A DNA stretch of 55,731 nucleotides from Nostoc desertorum CM1-VF14 (GCA_019359245.1 JAHHHR010000051.1:1-55731), one strand, 5' to 3'. Shown: positions 1-8,837, counted from the stretch's first letter. Numbers and translations: made by a program. Notes: generated by a model from the letters alone, not told the origin.

Positions 1-61
1 GCAGACGTTTTTTTAGTTCTTCTTCGCTCTCTGCGATTTCAATCTCAAAAGGACGGCTCAT
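1..61 (-). CDS. Start of an IS630-like transposase, cut by window edge
   Basis: An ATG at 61-59 on the minus strand opens a frame running off the left edge; 20 codons are visible, beginning MSRPFEIEIAESEEELKKRL. The acidic, helical start resembles the N-terminus of IS630-type transposases common in Nostoc, recalled from memory and not searched. The helix-turn-helix and DDE residues would lie outside the window, so intactness cannot be judged. Two more transposon-associated genes follow within 0.8 kb, which supports a mobile-element context. Confidence 0.4.
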   Translation of the reverse strand, partial: MSRPFEIEIAESEEELKKRL

Positions 62-244
62 GAGTATTCAAATTTATCAAGTTTGCCTCCATCTATTATA
101 TGTAGCTTCATATTAAATTGGTATAAGGTTAGATTTAGGTCAAGAAAAGACTCTGTACAATCTTGCTATATTCCCAAGTCTGCGGTAAAAGACTTGAGAA
201 CATACCACACTATGTGAGGTAAGGCAACCTTCAAAGAACCCTTA

Positions 245-600
245 CCACAAAGCTTTGGTGACTGTCGTTTAGTGTTTGCGTATCGTGAGTACTATCTGAC
301 AGTTCCAGAGAATGTACCACAACAAAAGTCTGATAACCAAGGACGTGTTGTGGCGGTTGACCCCGGCATCAGAACATTTATCACATTCTTTTCTGAATCC
401 AGCTTTGGTGAAATTGGATAGCCGCTAACTTGCAAATTCAAAAACTATGTTTTTGATTCGATAAGTTGATTTCTAAACTTACCAAAGCTAGATGTAAGCA
501 GAAAAGAAGAATGAAACTTGCGGCAAGCTAACTACAAGGTAAAATCAAAAATCTTGTAGGCGAATGGCTCTTTGAGACTGGGGCTTTTCAGACTTGGCAT
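245..600 (+). pseudogene. Broken TnpB (IS200/IS605-type) gene remnant
   Basis: The frame from about 245 to the TAG at 419-421 reads as the central part of TnpB, including FAYREYYLTV and then VVAVDPGIRTFITFF, the RuvC-like segment with the first catalytic Asp. After the stop, a further stretch (LISKLTKARCKQKRRMKLAA) matches the downstream helical part of TnpB but is interrupted by another in-frame stop near 530. The start, the zinc-finger part and the C-terminal catalytic residues are missing. TnpB proteins are RNA-guided nucleases of IS200/IS605 elements; this copy cannot be functional. No TnpA gene is visible. Confidence 0.65.
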
Positions 601-611
601 GAAAAGTTAGG

Positions 612-791
612 TTAAGGCAAGGCTTGAATGAGTTCCCGGATTACATCTATTGCTGGTCTGCCAGTCTGTTCACAATACTTCTCAAGGTTATGAGCTTCAT
701 CTGATGTCAAGTTTAAGGTAATTCGCTTAAGCGCCCTTTTTTTACTGAAGGTTGCCAAATGGGTAAATTTAAGTGCAGCAGTTTTATTCAT
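612..791 (-). CDS. Small ribbon-helix-helix (CopG-like) protein
   Basis: A 59-residue frame, ATG at 791-789 and TAA at 614-612. After a basic N-terminus (SKKRALKRITLNLT) it has a short strand and two helices (SDEAHNLEKYCEQTGRPAID, then VIRELIQAL), the layout of ribbon-helix-helix DNA-binding proteins such as CopG-type antitoxins. No toxin partner is visible beside it. It faces the TnpB remnant tail to tail, and small RHH proteins of this kind often lie in mobile or accessory DNA, so it may be a stray antitoxin or an element-associated regulator. The fold call rests on the pattern alone. Confidence 0.55.
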   Translation of the reverse strand: MNKTAALKFTHLATFSKKRALKRITLNLTSDEAHNLEKYCEQTGRPAIDVIRELIQALP

Positions 792-1236
792 GGATTGATA
801 AGCTAGATATATAGAAACTTTCCTTATACAAGCTTGCCAATTCAGAAACGTCTTTACCAGTGAAAATCGAGATCTTGAGATTGAACTTAAGCTTTACGAG
901 CCAAATATATTACTGAGAATTTTAAGTATGAAATAAATAGCATCATACGTAACTAAGGTGCCATTATGTATGATGCAAATAACTTTCGGCTGAAGGGCTT
1001 ATGTCATCAATGCTGCACAAACCAGATTATCTGTTGAGCAAGCGGTGTTGAATTAGTGAAACGAGTGGATTGCCAAAGGTGGCTTGTATCAGTAAACATT
1101 TTGGCTATAGACCTCTTTAAAATCCTCTGCAACATGAGATTATTCATTTGTGATAGCTATCACTTCATATCTATAGCAACCTAGTAGATAATTATTTTTT
1201 ATTATCAAAAGCGATTACCCAAACGTGAGTTAATAC
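792..1236. other. Intergenic, no gene recognised
   Basis: AT-rich stretch between the small RHH gene and the STAND gene. All frames are short and broken. It presumably carries the promoter of the gene at 1237, but no clear -35/-10 pair stands out. Confidence 0.4.
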
Positions 1237-4200
1237 ATGACTTTACAGAATTGGAGACGCAAGCGTGGCGTTGCACTTACTAACAAGGGGTTACAAAAAA
1301 TTAAGGAGGCAAAGCATCAGTCAGAAGCAAAGGAAAATTTTGGAAACAGGTATACTCTCGAAGAAATGAGCGTCCGCTCTGGGTTATATTCCGCTACTAT
1401 CTCGAAAGTACTAAATCGCGAAGGAGGAGTTGATAGACAAACTATTGAAAAGCTTTTTTCAGCTTTTCAGCTAAAAATAGATAAAAGTGACTACTCAAGC
1501 TCAAATACTCGCTTAGATTGGGGAGAGGCTATCTTTAACTCAGTTTTTTATGGACGCACAGAAGAACTTACCACGCTAGAACAATGGATTCTCAATGAAC
1601 ACTGCCAATTAGTGGCAGTATTGGGAATAGGAGGCATTGGTAAAACGGCGCTGTCTGTAAAGTTTGCTCAACAGATTCAGGAGAACTTTGAGTATGTGAT
1701 CTGGCGATCGCTACGAGAAGCTCCGCCTGTTAAAATTATTCTAAGTAACCTGATCCAATTTTTATCTGACGAACAAGAAACAGAAGGTAATTTACCAGAA
1801 AGCTTTAGTGAGAGGGTATCGCGGCTACTCTATTATTTACAAAATCATCGCTGTTTGGTAATCCTTGATAATGCAGAATCAATTCTTCGCAGTGGGAGTC
1901 GAGCCGGACTTTATCGAGAAGGATATGAGGAATATGGTGAGCTTTTAAGACGGGTAGGAGAAGCAACTCACCAAAGCTGCTTAGTGCTGACTAGTCGTGA
2001 AAAACCTAGAGAAGTGGCATTGCTAGAAGGACAAGCATTACCTGTTCGCTGTTTATCACTGAATGGTTTAAAGGTGGCAGAAGGGCAAGAAATCTTAAAG
2101 CTCAAGGGGCTATCGGCGGCCGAAGATGAATGGAAAGTGATGATTGAACGCTATGTAGGTAATCCATTAGCGTTGAAGATAGTTGCCACGACCATTCAAG
2201 ATATTTTTGATGGTAATGTGACTGGATTTCTGCAACAAGACACATCTGTTTTTGGAGACATTCGCGATATCTTAGAGCAGCAATTTGAGCGTTTGTCAGA
2301 TTTAGAAAAGGAAATAATGTATTGGCTAGCGATTAATCGTGAGCCAATGGCGCTTCCAGAATTGCGAGACGATATTATATCACAAGTACCGCAAGCAAAA
2401 CTAATGGAGGCTGTGGAATCTCTGGGAAGGCGATCGCTAGTTGAGAAAAGTGCAATAACTTTCACCCTACAACCTGTAGTCATAGAATATGTAACTCAGG
2501 TATTCATAGAGCAAGTCTGTGAAGAGATTACAACTGAAAATATTGAACTTTTTAGATGCCACGCTCTGATCAAGGCGAGTGCGAAAGACTATATAAGAGA
2601 AGCTCAAATTCGCCTCATCCTTAAACCGGTTCTTGATGAGCTGCTCACTATATTGAGAAGTAAAAAAGGCATTGAAAATCGACTAGCTAAAATTTTAGTA
2701 AAGCTACGGGAAGAATCGCCGCAAGAACTAGGGTACACAGGTGGAAATATTCTTAATTTGCTTTGTCAACTACAGATAGATTTAAGGGGTCATGATTTTT
2801 CTGAACTAACGGTTTGGCAAGCAGACTTGCGGAATGTGAAATTGCACGATGTAAATTTCCAAAACGCTGATCTAGCTAAGTCTGTCTTTGCTGAAGCCTT
2901 CGGTGGTATTTTGTCCGTAGCCTTTAGCCCCGACGGCAAACTTTTGGCTACGGGGGATAGCAATGGTGAGATTTGCTTACGAAATACTGCGGATGGCAAA
3001 CAGATCCTCAACTGCAAGGGTCATACCAACTGGGTTGTATCACTTGCCTTCAATCCTGACGGTAGAACACTTGCTAGCGGGAGTGCTGACTCTACTGTGA
3101 AATTGTGGGATGTCATTACAGGTCAATGCCTGCAAACCTTTTCGGAACACAATAATAGTGAGGTTTGGTCGGTAGCCTTTAGTCCAGATGGTAATATGCT
3201 AGTAAGTGGCAGTAATGACCATACAATAAGACTATGGAGTGTTAGCACCACTGAATGTCTCAGAATTTTCCGGGGACATACAAGTTGGGTAATTTCTGCG
3301 GTCTTCCATCCGGATGGTCAGACGCTAGTGAGCGGCAGTGATGACGACACAATTAGATTGTGGGATGTCAGCACTGGCGAATGTATCAAAACTCTACAGG
3401 GGCATGATGATGGAATACGATCAATCACTATCAGCCCGGACGGTCAGATAATAGCCAGTAGCAGTGATGACCAGACAGTAAAGTTATGGGAATTTGACAC
3501 TGGTGAATGCATTAAAACTCTACAAGGGCATCATGCTGCGGTCTGGTCAGTTGCCATTAATCCTCAAGGTAATATCATCGCTAGTGGCAGTTTCGACCAC
3601 ACAGTGAAGCTATGGAGCTTTAGCACTGGGCAATGTCTAAAAACTCTTCAAGGACATTCGGGTTGGGTATGCTCTGTCGTCTTTAGTGCGAAAGGGGATC
3701 TTCTCGCCAGTGGCGGTGAAGACCAAACAGTGAAGCTATGGAACATTAATACTGGTCAATGTCTCAAAACTTTCAGTGGTTATACTAGCCAAGTTTGGTC
3801 AGTTGCTTACAGTCCGGATGGTCAGACATTAGCAAGTAGTAGTCACGATAACACAGTAAGGTTATGGGATGTTAATACGAGTAAAACTTTGCAAATTTTC
3901 CAGGGGCATAGTGCTGCGGTTCGATCAGTTGCCTTTTGTCCAAAAGGGCAAACATTGGTAAGTGGCAGTGACGATAGAACAGTGAAGTTGTGGGATGTCA
4001 ATACGGGTCAAGCCTTACAAACTTTCCTGGGACATCATGCTCTAGTATGGTCAGTTGCTTACAGCCCCGATGGTCAAACTTTAGCAAGTGGCAGTCACGA
4101 CTGTACGGTGAAGTTGTGGGATGTCAATACGGGACAAGCCTTACAAACTTTCCAGGGGCATCGTGCTGCAATCCAGTCAGTTGCCTTTTGTCCTCAAGGG

Positions 4201-4758
4201 AAAACAATAGCCAGTGGTGCTTGGGATCAGACAGTCAAGTTGTGGGATGTCAGCACTGGTGAGTGTAAAGGAACGTTAGAAGGGCATACGAATTGGGTCT
4301 GGTCAATTGCTTTTAGCCCAAATGGTAAATTGCTGGCAAGCGCTAGCTATGACGGAACAATCCGGTTGTGGAGTGTTAGTACTGGTGCTTGCCTCCAAAC
4401 TTTCCAGGTTTGTGCAAATGGTATCGTTAAAGCAGTCGTCTTTAGTCGAAACGGTCAGATTATAGCTAGTAGCAGTCCCGATTACACAATTAAGTTATGG
4501 GACGTTGATACAGGTGAATGCAAAAGAACGTTACATGGACATTCAGCTTGGGTCTGGTCAATCGCTTTTAGCCCAGATAATCAAACTCTGGCTAGTAGTG
4601 GCGCTGATGAGACAATTCGACTTTGGGATATCAACACGAGCAAGTGCTTGAAAACTTTGAAGGCTAAGAAATTTTATGAAGGAATGAATATTAGGGGGGT
4701 TACGGGTTTAACTACTGCGACTATTGCTACTCTGAAAAAGTTGGGGGCAATTGCTTAG
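1237..4758 (+). CDS. STAND protein: HTH, NB-ARC ATPase, 14 WD40 blades
   Basis: 1173 residues. Residues 40-75 form a Cro/XRE-like helix-turn-helix (LEEMSVRSGLYSATISKVLN). An NB-ARC-type P-loop NTPase follows: Walker A GIGGIGKTAL at 130-139 and Walker B CLVILDN near 206-212. A winged-helix/helical linker leads to a short pentapeptide-like stretch (about 515-550). From about 558 to the end come 14 WD40 repeats of about 42 residues (SVAFSPDG...TVKLWD...), enough for two seven-bladed propellers. The C-terminus (NIRGVTGLTTATIATLKKLG) is one I recall from other cyanobacterial WD40/NB-ARC proteins. STAND proteins are signal-triggered NTPase switches, in some cases for defence or cell death; the ligand and effector action here are unknown. 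Blades 9 and 10 are very alike at DNA level, suggesting recent internal duplication. Transposon debris lies just upstream. Confidence 0.9.
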   Translation: MTLQNWRRKRGVALTNKGLQKIKEAKHQSEAKENFGNRYTLEEMSVRSGLYSATISKVLNREGGVDRQTIEKLFSAFQLKIDKSDYSSSNTRLDWGEAIFNSVFYGRTEELTTLEQWILNEHCQLVAVLGIGGIGKTALSVKFAQQIQENFEYVIWRSLREAPPVKIILSNLIQFLSDEQETEGNLPESFSERVSRLLYYLQNHRCLVILDNAESILRSGSRAGLYREGYEEYGELLRRVGEATHQSCLVLTSREKPREVALLEGQALPVRCLSLNGLKVAEGQEILKLKGLSAAEDEWKVMIERYVGNPLALKIVATTIQDIFDGNVTGFLQQDTSVFGDIRDILEQQFERLSDLEKEIMYWLAINREPMALPELRDDIISQVPQAKLMEAVESLGRRSLVEKSAITFTLQPVVIEYVTQVFIEQVCEEITTENIELFRCHALIKASAKDYIREAQIRLILKPVLDELLTILRSKKGIENRLAKILVKLREESPQELGYTGGNILNLLCQLQIDLRGHDFSELTVWQADLRNVKLHDVNFQNADLAKSVFAEAFGGILSVAFSPDGKLLATGDSNGEICLRNTADGKQILNCKGHTNWVVSLAFNPDGRTLASGSADSTVKLWDVITGQCLQTFSEHNNSEVWSVAFSPDGNMLVSGSNDHTIRLWSVSTTECLRIFRGHTSWVISAVFHPDGQTLVSGSDDDTIRLWDVSTGECIKTLQGHDDGIRSITISPDGQIIASSSDDQTVKLWEFDTGECIKTLQGHHAAVWSVAINPQGNIIASGSFDHTVKLWSFSTGQCLKTLQGHSGWVCSVVFSAKGDLLASGGEDQTVKLWNINTGQCLKTFSGYTSQVWSVAYSPDGQTLASSSHDNTVRLWDVNTSKTLQIFQGHSAAVRSVAFCPKGQTLVSGSDDRTVKLWDVNTGQALQTFLGHHALVWSVAYSPDGQTLASGSHDCTVKLWDVNTGQALQTFQGHRAAIQSVAFCPQGKTIASGAWDQTVKLWDVSTGECKGTLEGHTNWVWSIAFSPNGKLLASASYDGTIRLWSVSTGACLQTFQVCANGIVKAVVFSRNGQIIASSSPDYTIKLWDVDTGECKRTLHGHSAWVWSIAFSPDNQTLASSGADETIRLWDINTSKCLKTLKAKKFYEGMNIRGVTGLTTATIATLKKLGAIA

Positions 4759-5025
4759 GAAAAACAGCCTCGACAAGGAGTTATATAAAACTAGTAAAGA
4801 TTTCACTGATTGGAGGAGCCTACTGCAATATATGTTTGAAACGTCAGGTCAGTAGACACGAGGTTTTCTCTGCCCAAAAGTGTCAATCCCTAACTGTTTA
4901 ACTGTTACGGTATTTGAATCTAACTAGCATCTGAGCTTCTTCAAACCCTTAGTAAAAGCTAAACAATTGAGGGATATCAACTAGTAACTCAAGCCTTATC
5001 ATTAAAGTATGTAGATAAGTCGAAA

Positions 5026-5247
5026 CTAGAAATCAGCCATAGGGATATCGCTTGCTAATCCTTTTGCGAATTCCTCAAACATGATTCTTTCCAACTCCAA
5101 CTCCATGTCATCCAAAGTCTCTAAGCTGCTCTCGCTGAAGCTCCTAGCAGAATTATAAGGGCTGAAAGATTGCTGCTCGATAGCAAAATTATAAGGGCTG
5201 AAAGATTGCTGCTCAATGGCTGTAGTTTTTGCTGTTGCTGTTTCCAT
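5026..5247 (-). CDS. 73-aa protein with duplicated SPYN unit, possible peptide substrate
   Basis: 73 residues, ATG start, 78 bases downstream of the heme-oxygenase-like gene on the same strand. It has no signal peptide or membrane segment. Residues 10-33 carry two tandem copies of a 12-residue unit (AIEQQSFSPYNF, then AIEQQSFSPYNS), encoded by 36-base repeats with about three differences. The rest is Ser-rich, then acidic and helical (LETLDDMELELERIMFEEF), ending in ASDIPMADF. I do not recognise a family. Repeated core-like units beside a metalloenzyme gene are typical of ribosomal peptide precursors, and each unit has one Tyr, but usual leaders lie before the repeats whereas here the acidic helix follows them. 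A real gene is likely because of the tidy spacing; the function is inference. Confidence 0.6.
   Translation of the reverse strand: METATAKTTAIEQQSFSPYNFAIEQQSFSPYNSARSFSESSLETLDDMELELERIMFEEFAKGLASDIPMADF
5147..5218. repeat. Two tandem 36-base units inside the 73-aa gene
   Basis: Units at 5147-5182 and 5183-5218 differ at about three of 36 positions and keep the reading frame, duplicating a 12-residue block that contains SPYN. Confidence 0.85.
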
Positions 5248-5325
5248 TATCTTTTTTTTAACTGTGCTAATTTGTACACTTTCTCAGTTGTCTTAAAAAA
5301 GTTGCGCTTGGCTGTTAGATGATTT

Positions 5326-6159
5326 CTAAGCTTTTAGCGGTTTTAACACATTCTGAATCTCCTCATCTGATATATAAGGTTCCTCAGGTGGGCTGAAGCG
5401 CAACAATGCAGCTTGATAACAAGCTTTCGCCACGCAAACACGTTCTTCAGAAGTAAGACCAGCAATCATTGCAAGCGTTTCCTTTACGTGTTCCACCTCA
5501 GTGCTAACAGCACTGTGCGCGCGCAGGCAACGGGTAGCTGTGATACCTGGTGGTAGCAGTGCTTCCACACTCTGTATGTAACCCATCCCTATACATATCC
5601 CTAAACGTTCTGCTGTATAAGAATAGCCCACGCAATCAATTGGATCTGATCCCCGAACGCTCTGGGTGAAGTAATCCAGCAACGCCTTTGCAGCTGGAGG
5701 AACAAGTGCTTGCACAACAGCTTCGGCCCTATATCCCATCGACTCAATATCCCGTAAAGCGAGTAGGTCGTGACCTGCCTCTTCTCTGGCTTTCTGTACA
5801 GCCCACTGTGCCAAACTCTGACGATCTGCTGAAGCGAAGCGCTCTTGCGCTTCCTCCATCAGTTGGGGTGTGGAATGGCACAAATGGTAAAAACCTGCAA
5901 GTCGCCATACCCAACGTGTAGGGGTTAGATCTGGTGGTCTGCGCTCCGACTTCACTGCGTACCAAGCACATACTATTGCATTATTTAAAAGCTTTCGAGT
6001 TTCAGCTAAGGTGTCTGCATCAATCATCTTTCGAGTAAAGGAATAACTCATCCCCGGATATTCGGGTTGATGTAACCAAGTCCGATTAGCAGTCTCCACA
6101 ACTACTCCGTCAGACGAAATATGTGTTGATTCAGTATCAATGAAAAATTTCTCACACAT
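5326..6159 (-). CDS. Heme-oxygenase-like metalloenzyme, CADD/DUF3865-like
   Basis: 277 residues, ATG start, all-helical by pattern. Candidate metal-ligand clusters are E126-E127-x2-H130 (AREEAGHDLL), E184 in the segment GYSYTAERLG, and H215 with E221-x2-H224 (HSAVSTEVEHV), the scattered Glu/His arrangement of TENA/PqqC-like and heme-oxygenase-like diiron oxidases. It resembles the cyanobacterial CADD-like DUF3865 proteins, recalled from memory. Chlamydial CADD makes p-aminobenzoate from one of its own tyrosines; whether this protein does so is unknown, but Tyr179 and Tyr181 lie beside the presumed ligand E184, and Tyr-bearing repeat units are encoded in the next gene downstream. The 78-base gap suggests cotranscription. 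Alternatives are an ordinary amine or fatty-acid oxidase or an inactive relative. Confidence 0.75.
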   Translation of the reverse strand: MCEKFFIDTESTHISSDGVVVETANRTWLHQPEYPGMSYSFTRKMIDADTLAETRKLLNNAIVCAWYAVKSERRPPDLTPTRWVWRLAGFYHLCHSTPQLMEEAQERFASADRQSLAQWAVQKAREEAGHDLLALRDIESMGYRAEAVVQALVPPAAKALLDYFTQSVRGSDPIDCVGYSYTAERLGICIGMGYIQSVEALLPPGITATRCLRAHSAVSTEVEHVKETLAMIAGLTSEERVCVAKACYQAALLRFSPPEEPYISDEEIQNVLKPLKA

Positions 6160-6826
6160 GGTCCATTATGCATTCCTATATCTTCCAGGAGGTAAAATAC
6201 TACTTTCGCTACAAAATAGAGATGGAGATAGCTGGACTAAGCTATAGGGTGTAAATGCAATCATCATGAATTAGCTAGTATGTACCTTATAAGAAGGCTT
6301 TGAGATGTTTATTATTGATGATAATGTAAAAATATACGATTGTATGATTATTTTTCTAATATATAGTATGCTTACGCAGATAAAATTACAGCTTGTGCGT
6401 ACCGACTGTATCAACTTTGCTAATTTACCTTATTTTTACACTCATATTAGTTCAACGCCATTAATGCCCCAGTTAAAAGCACAAACTGCTTTATAGTCTA
6501 TCTTTGCCCAAATAGTCGTGTCTCTTCTTTTACTTGAAATTGAACGCCTAGCTCTCTTTGCACGTAGTTGTGGTTTTGACATTCATACTTCCAGGTGCAA
6601 GATGTAAGGTTTAGTTTTGTTGTGCAAATCTAGTTACTTGTATTCACACACTTTAGTCTTTTATTGTCTACCTACTTAAATGCTTTGATATAGAAGAAAT
6701 GTTCAGAGGCTTTAAGAGCGGCAAATATGGCGATGCCTGCGGCGGGCTGTGCCAAAGCAGATGAGTTCGCTCGTCTTTTGGTTTGTGAAAACTGAACATA
6801 ATTAATCAAGACCTGGAGTATGAAAA
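6160..6826. other. Intergenic, no convincing gene
   Basis: The region between the divergent CADD-like and HAD genes. A 63-codon frame at 6305-6496 has no recognisable features. Around 6721-6760 lies a GC-rich dispersed repeat of the Nostoc type (GCGATGCCTGCGGCGGGC), related to the one near 32357. Confidence 0.5.
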
Positions 6827-7525
6827 ATGACTGACTTTAATCAGTACAAGGCTTTAACTTTTGATTGTTACGGAACCCTAATCGATTGGGAGAACGGCAT
6901 CTTAGGCGTACTAAAACCACTTCTAATAGCACATAACACTAATTTGGATGACGATCAAATTCTTGAACTTTTTGCTGAATTTGAAGCAGAACTAGAAAAT
7001 GGTGATTATATCAAATATCGAGAAGTTTTGAAGAGAGTAGTCCAAAAATTCGGTGAACGATTTAGCTTTGCGCCAACTACTGACGAACTAAATTCACTTG
7101 CTGATTCTATTCAGCATTGGCTGCCTTTCCCGGATACAGTTGAGGCACTTAGAGTCTTAAAGCAAAACTTTAAGCTGGTTATTATCTCAAATGTAGATGA
7201 CGATCTCTTTGCTTTCTCGGCAAAGCATTTGGAGATAAAATTTGATGAGATAATTACAGCAGAACAGGCAAAAAGCTACAAACCCTCCTTAAACAACTTC
7301 AGACTGGCTATTGAAAGAATTGATTTGCCGTTAGACCAGATATTACACGTTGCTGCTAGTGTATATCACGATATCGTTACGGCCAAATCTCTGGGGCTAT
7401 CAACAGTCTGGGTAAACCGTCGAGCAGTCCAAAAAGCAGTTAGCCCCAGAAAATCAGCAATAAGTCAACCTGACTTAGAAGTGCCGGATTTAAAGACTCT
7501 TGCTGCTTTGAGTTCACCGAAATAA
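6827..7525 (+). CDS. HAD-superfamily hydrolase, haloacid dehalogenase type II
   Basis: 232 residues with ATG start. Motif I is LTFDCYGTLIDW with nucleophile Asp13; motif II is VIISNVDDDLF near 120-130; the conserved Lys lies in AEQAKSYKPSLNNF, and the motif IV region is HVAASVYHDIVTAKSLGLST. DCYGTL and the four-helix cap between motifs I and II fit L-2-haloacid dehalogenase-like (type II) HAD proteins. Many cyanobacterial members are small-molecule phosphatases or of unknown substrate, so dehalogenase activity is not implied. The usual second motif IV acid appears as HDIVTA, consistent with the family. It stands alone on its strand with no operon partner. Confidence 0.88.
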   Translation: MTDFNQYKALTFDCYGTLIDWENGILGVLKPLLIAHNTNLDDDQILELFAEFEAELENGDYIKYREVLKRVVQKFGERFSFAPTTDELNSLADSIQHWLPFPDTVEALRVLKQNFKLVIISNVDDDLFAFSAKHLEIKFDEIITAEQAKSYKPSLNNFRLAIERIDLPLDQILHVAASVYHDIVTAKSLGLSTVWVNRRAVQKAVSPRKSAISQPDLEVPDLKTLAALSSPK

Positions 7526-7760
7526 TACTGAGCAATAAGTACTCAGCGCCTAGTACTGTTTCGATAAGGATCTGTTGTTACAAAACGATACAGGGATTGC
7601 AACATAGATTAATTCTGCCTTAATCTGGAAAAACTACTACATCAGTTTGACGCCACGTTCAGCCTTATTTTAAGGGCGACGTACCAAGTTCTGCTTCTGG
7701 TTCTCCAGGATCAGCGTGCCGATAAACTTGTTCAATAAAACACTTTGATAGCCTAAAACG

Positions 7761-8630
7761 ATGAAAGCATCTGCTAATTTCGACTTTGAAGACGAGAAAT
7801 TTAATGCACCGCCTTCTCAAGTCATCCCCTGGTGTCAGATGATTAATCCTCGGTATGGCACAGATGGTATGCAATCCCACGGTTTGGCGATTAAGCTAGA
7901 TAATGCCAATGCTGTCGGTTTTGTGCCAGATGATAATTGGCAGCAGGTAGAGCATGAATTTAGCTCTGGAGTTGAAACAGTTTTTATTAGCACTACTCCA
8001 CGTTTGGTTTTAGTGCGTCGGGGGCCATTGTCTGTTAAAGACCGGGAAAGCGGTCTAAAGCTAGGTACGCTCAAAGAGAATTATGATGCTTTTTTGGCAG
8101 ACAAACTTAAATTTAAAACCTTTACTCGTTATCTAATTTTTATAGTGGGTGAAAATAAAAAGTTTTTACATGAATCCCCATTACAATTAACTCTTAATGG
8201 TGCAGCCGGAGCGAGTTTCAGCAAAACCTACTGCGAATATCAACAAGGCAAAGTAGTTAGTGGATTCGTTGCTGAACTAGAAAAAACTTATGCTATTTAT
8301 CGCAAGCAACCCTTGGCACCAAAAGGGCCATTGTTCCACGCTCACGGGATTTTTTGCCCCATAATTGAGTGCGAAGAAAGAGGTATTGAACCAAATACAG
8401 TTCTAGTAGCTTCAACTGTAGACTTCAAGCATCCTACGGTAGGCACTTTAACACAATATTTAATTGCTTCGGATTCTGTTGAGTCTGCAATGATTTGCAA
8501 GACTTTTGAAGAATACAAAGATTTTGGAAAGGAACCTGTGAAATCAGAAACGCCTAAATTGGCAATGGCAGGAGTTTCTAACTCTTACGTTTATGCCGAT
8601 GAAGATGATTTTGCTTATCCGCCATATTAG
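7761..8630 (+). CDS. Cyanobacterial protein of unknown function (DUF5895-like)
   Basis: 289 residues, ATG start. The N-terminus (FDFEDEKFNAPPSQVIPWCQ) and the block MINPRYGTDGMQSHGLAI are what I recall of DUF5895, a family confined to cyanobacteria. It has no signal peptide, membrane segments or recognised catalytic motif. The middle is beta-rich, with a basic stretch YRKQPLAPKGPLFHAHGIFC, and the C-terminus is acidic and aromatic (YVYADEDDFAYPPY). A role in nucleic-acid transactions has not been shown to my knowledge and nothing here demonstrates one. The gene ends against a block of simple tandem repeats and has no clear operon partner. Confidence 0.7.
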   Translation: MKASANFDFEDEKFNAPPSQVIPWCQMINPRYGTDGMQSHGLAIKLDNANAVGFVPDDNWQQVEHEFSSGVETVFISTTPRLVLVRRGPLSVKDRESGLKLGTLKENYDAFLADKLKFKTFTRYLIFIVGENKKFLHESPLQLTLNGAAGASFSKTYCEYQQGKVVSGFVAELEKTYAIYRKQPLAPKGPLFHAHGIFCPIIECEERGIEPNTVLVASTVDFKHPTVGTLTQYLIASDSVESAMICKTFEEYKDFGKEPVKSETPKLAMAGVSNSYVYADEDDFAYPPY

Positions 8631-8639
8631 GTGGAAGTG

Positions 8640-8778
8640 GGTGGGGAGTAGGGAGTGGGGAGCAGGGAGTAGGGAGTGGGGAGCAGGGAGCAGGGAGCAG
8701 GGAGCAGGGAGAGATGAGGGAGATGAGGGAGATGAGGGGACAAGGGGACAAGGGGACAAGGGGACAAGGGGGCAAGGA
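8640..8778. repeat. Short tandem repeats, GC/AG-rich
   Basis: Consecutive blocks of near-perfect tandem units: seven-base GGGAGCA/GGGAGTA units, then three nine-base GATGAGGGA units, then four or more ACAAGGGG units. All frames across it are artefacts of the repeat. Such heptamer-type tandem repeats are a hallmark of Nostoc/Anabaena intergenic DNA. Confidence 0.9.
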
Positions 8779-8805
8779 GAATAACATCCTCATTCAACAG
8801 TCAAC

Positions 8806-8834
8806 ACTCCCGATGCCCGATGCCCGATGCCCAA
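8806..8834. repeat. GATGCCC heptamer tandem repeat
   Basis: Three to four copies of a seven-base unit (CGATGCC) at the 3' side of the mltA gene; related units occur near 10491 and 16440. Confidence 0.75.
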
Positions 8835-8837
8835 TAT

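Noticed and set aside
3990..4262. 90-codon frame inside the WD40 gene
   Set aside because: Shadow frame produced by the WD40 DNA repeats.
6305..6496. 63-codon plus-strand frame
   Set aside because: No ribosome site, domain or coherent hydropathy; lies in an AT-rich gap with repeats.
8640..8778. CRISPR-like array
   Set aside because: Units are 7-9 bases with no spacers, and no cas genes are present.
8544..8793. Several overlapping frames on both strands
   Set aside because: They are translations of simple tandem repeats (Ser/Pro/Leu or Gly/Ser/Arg monotony).
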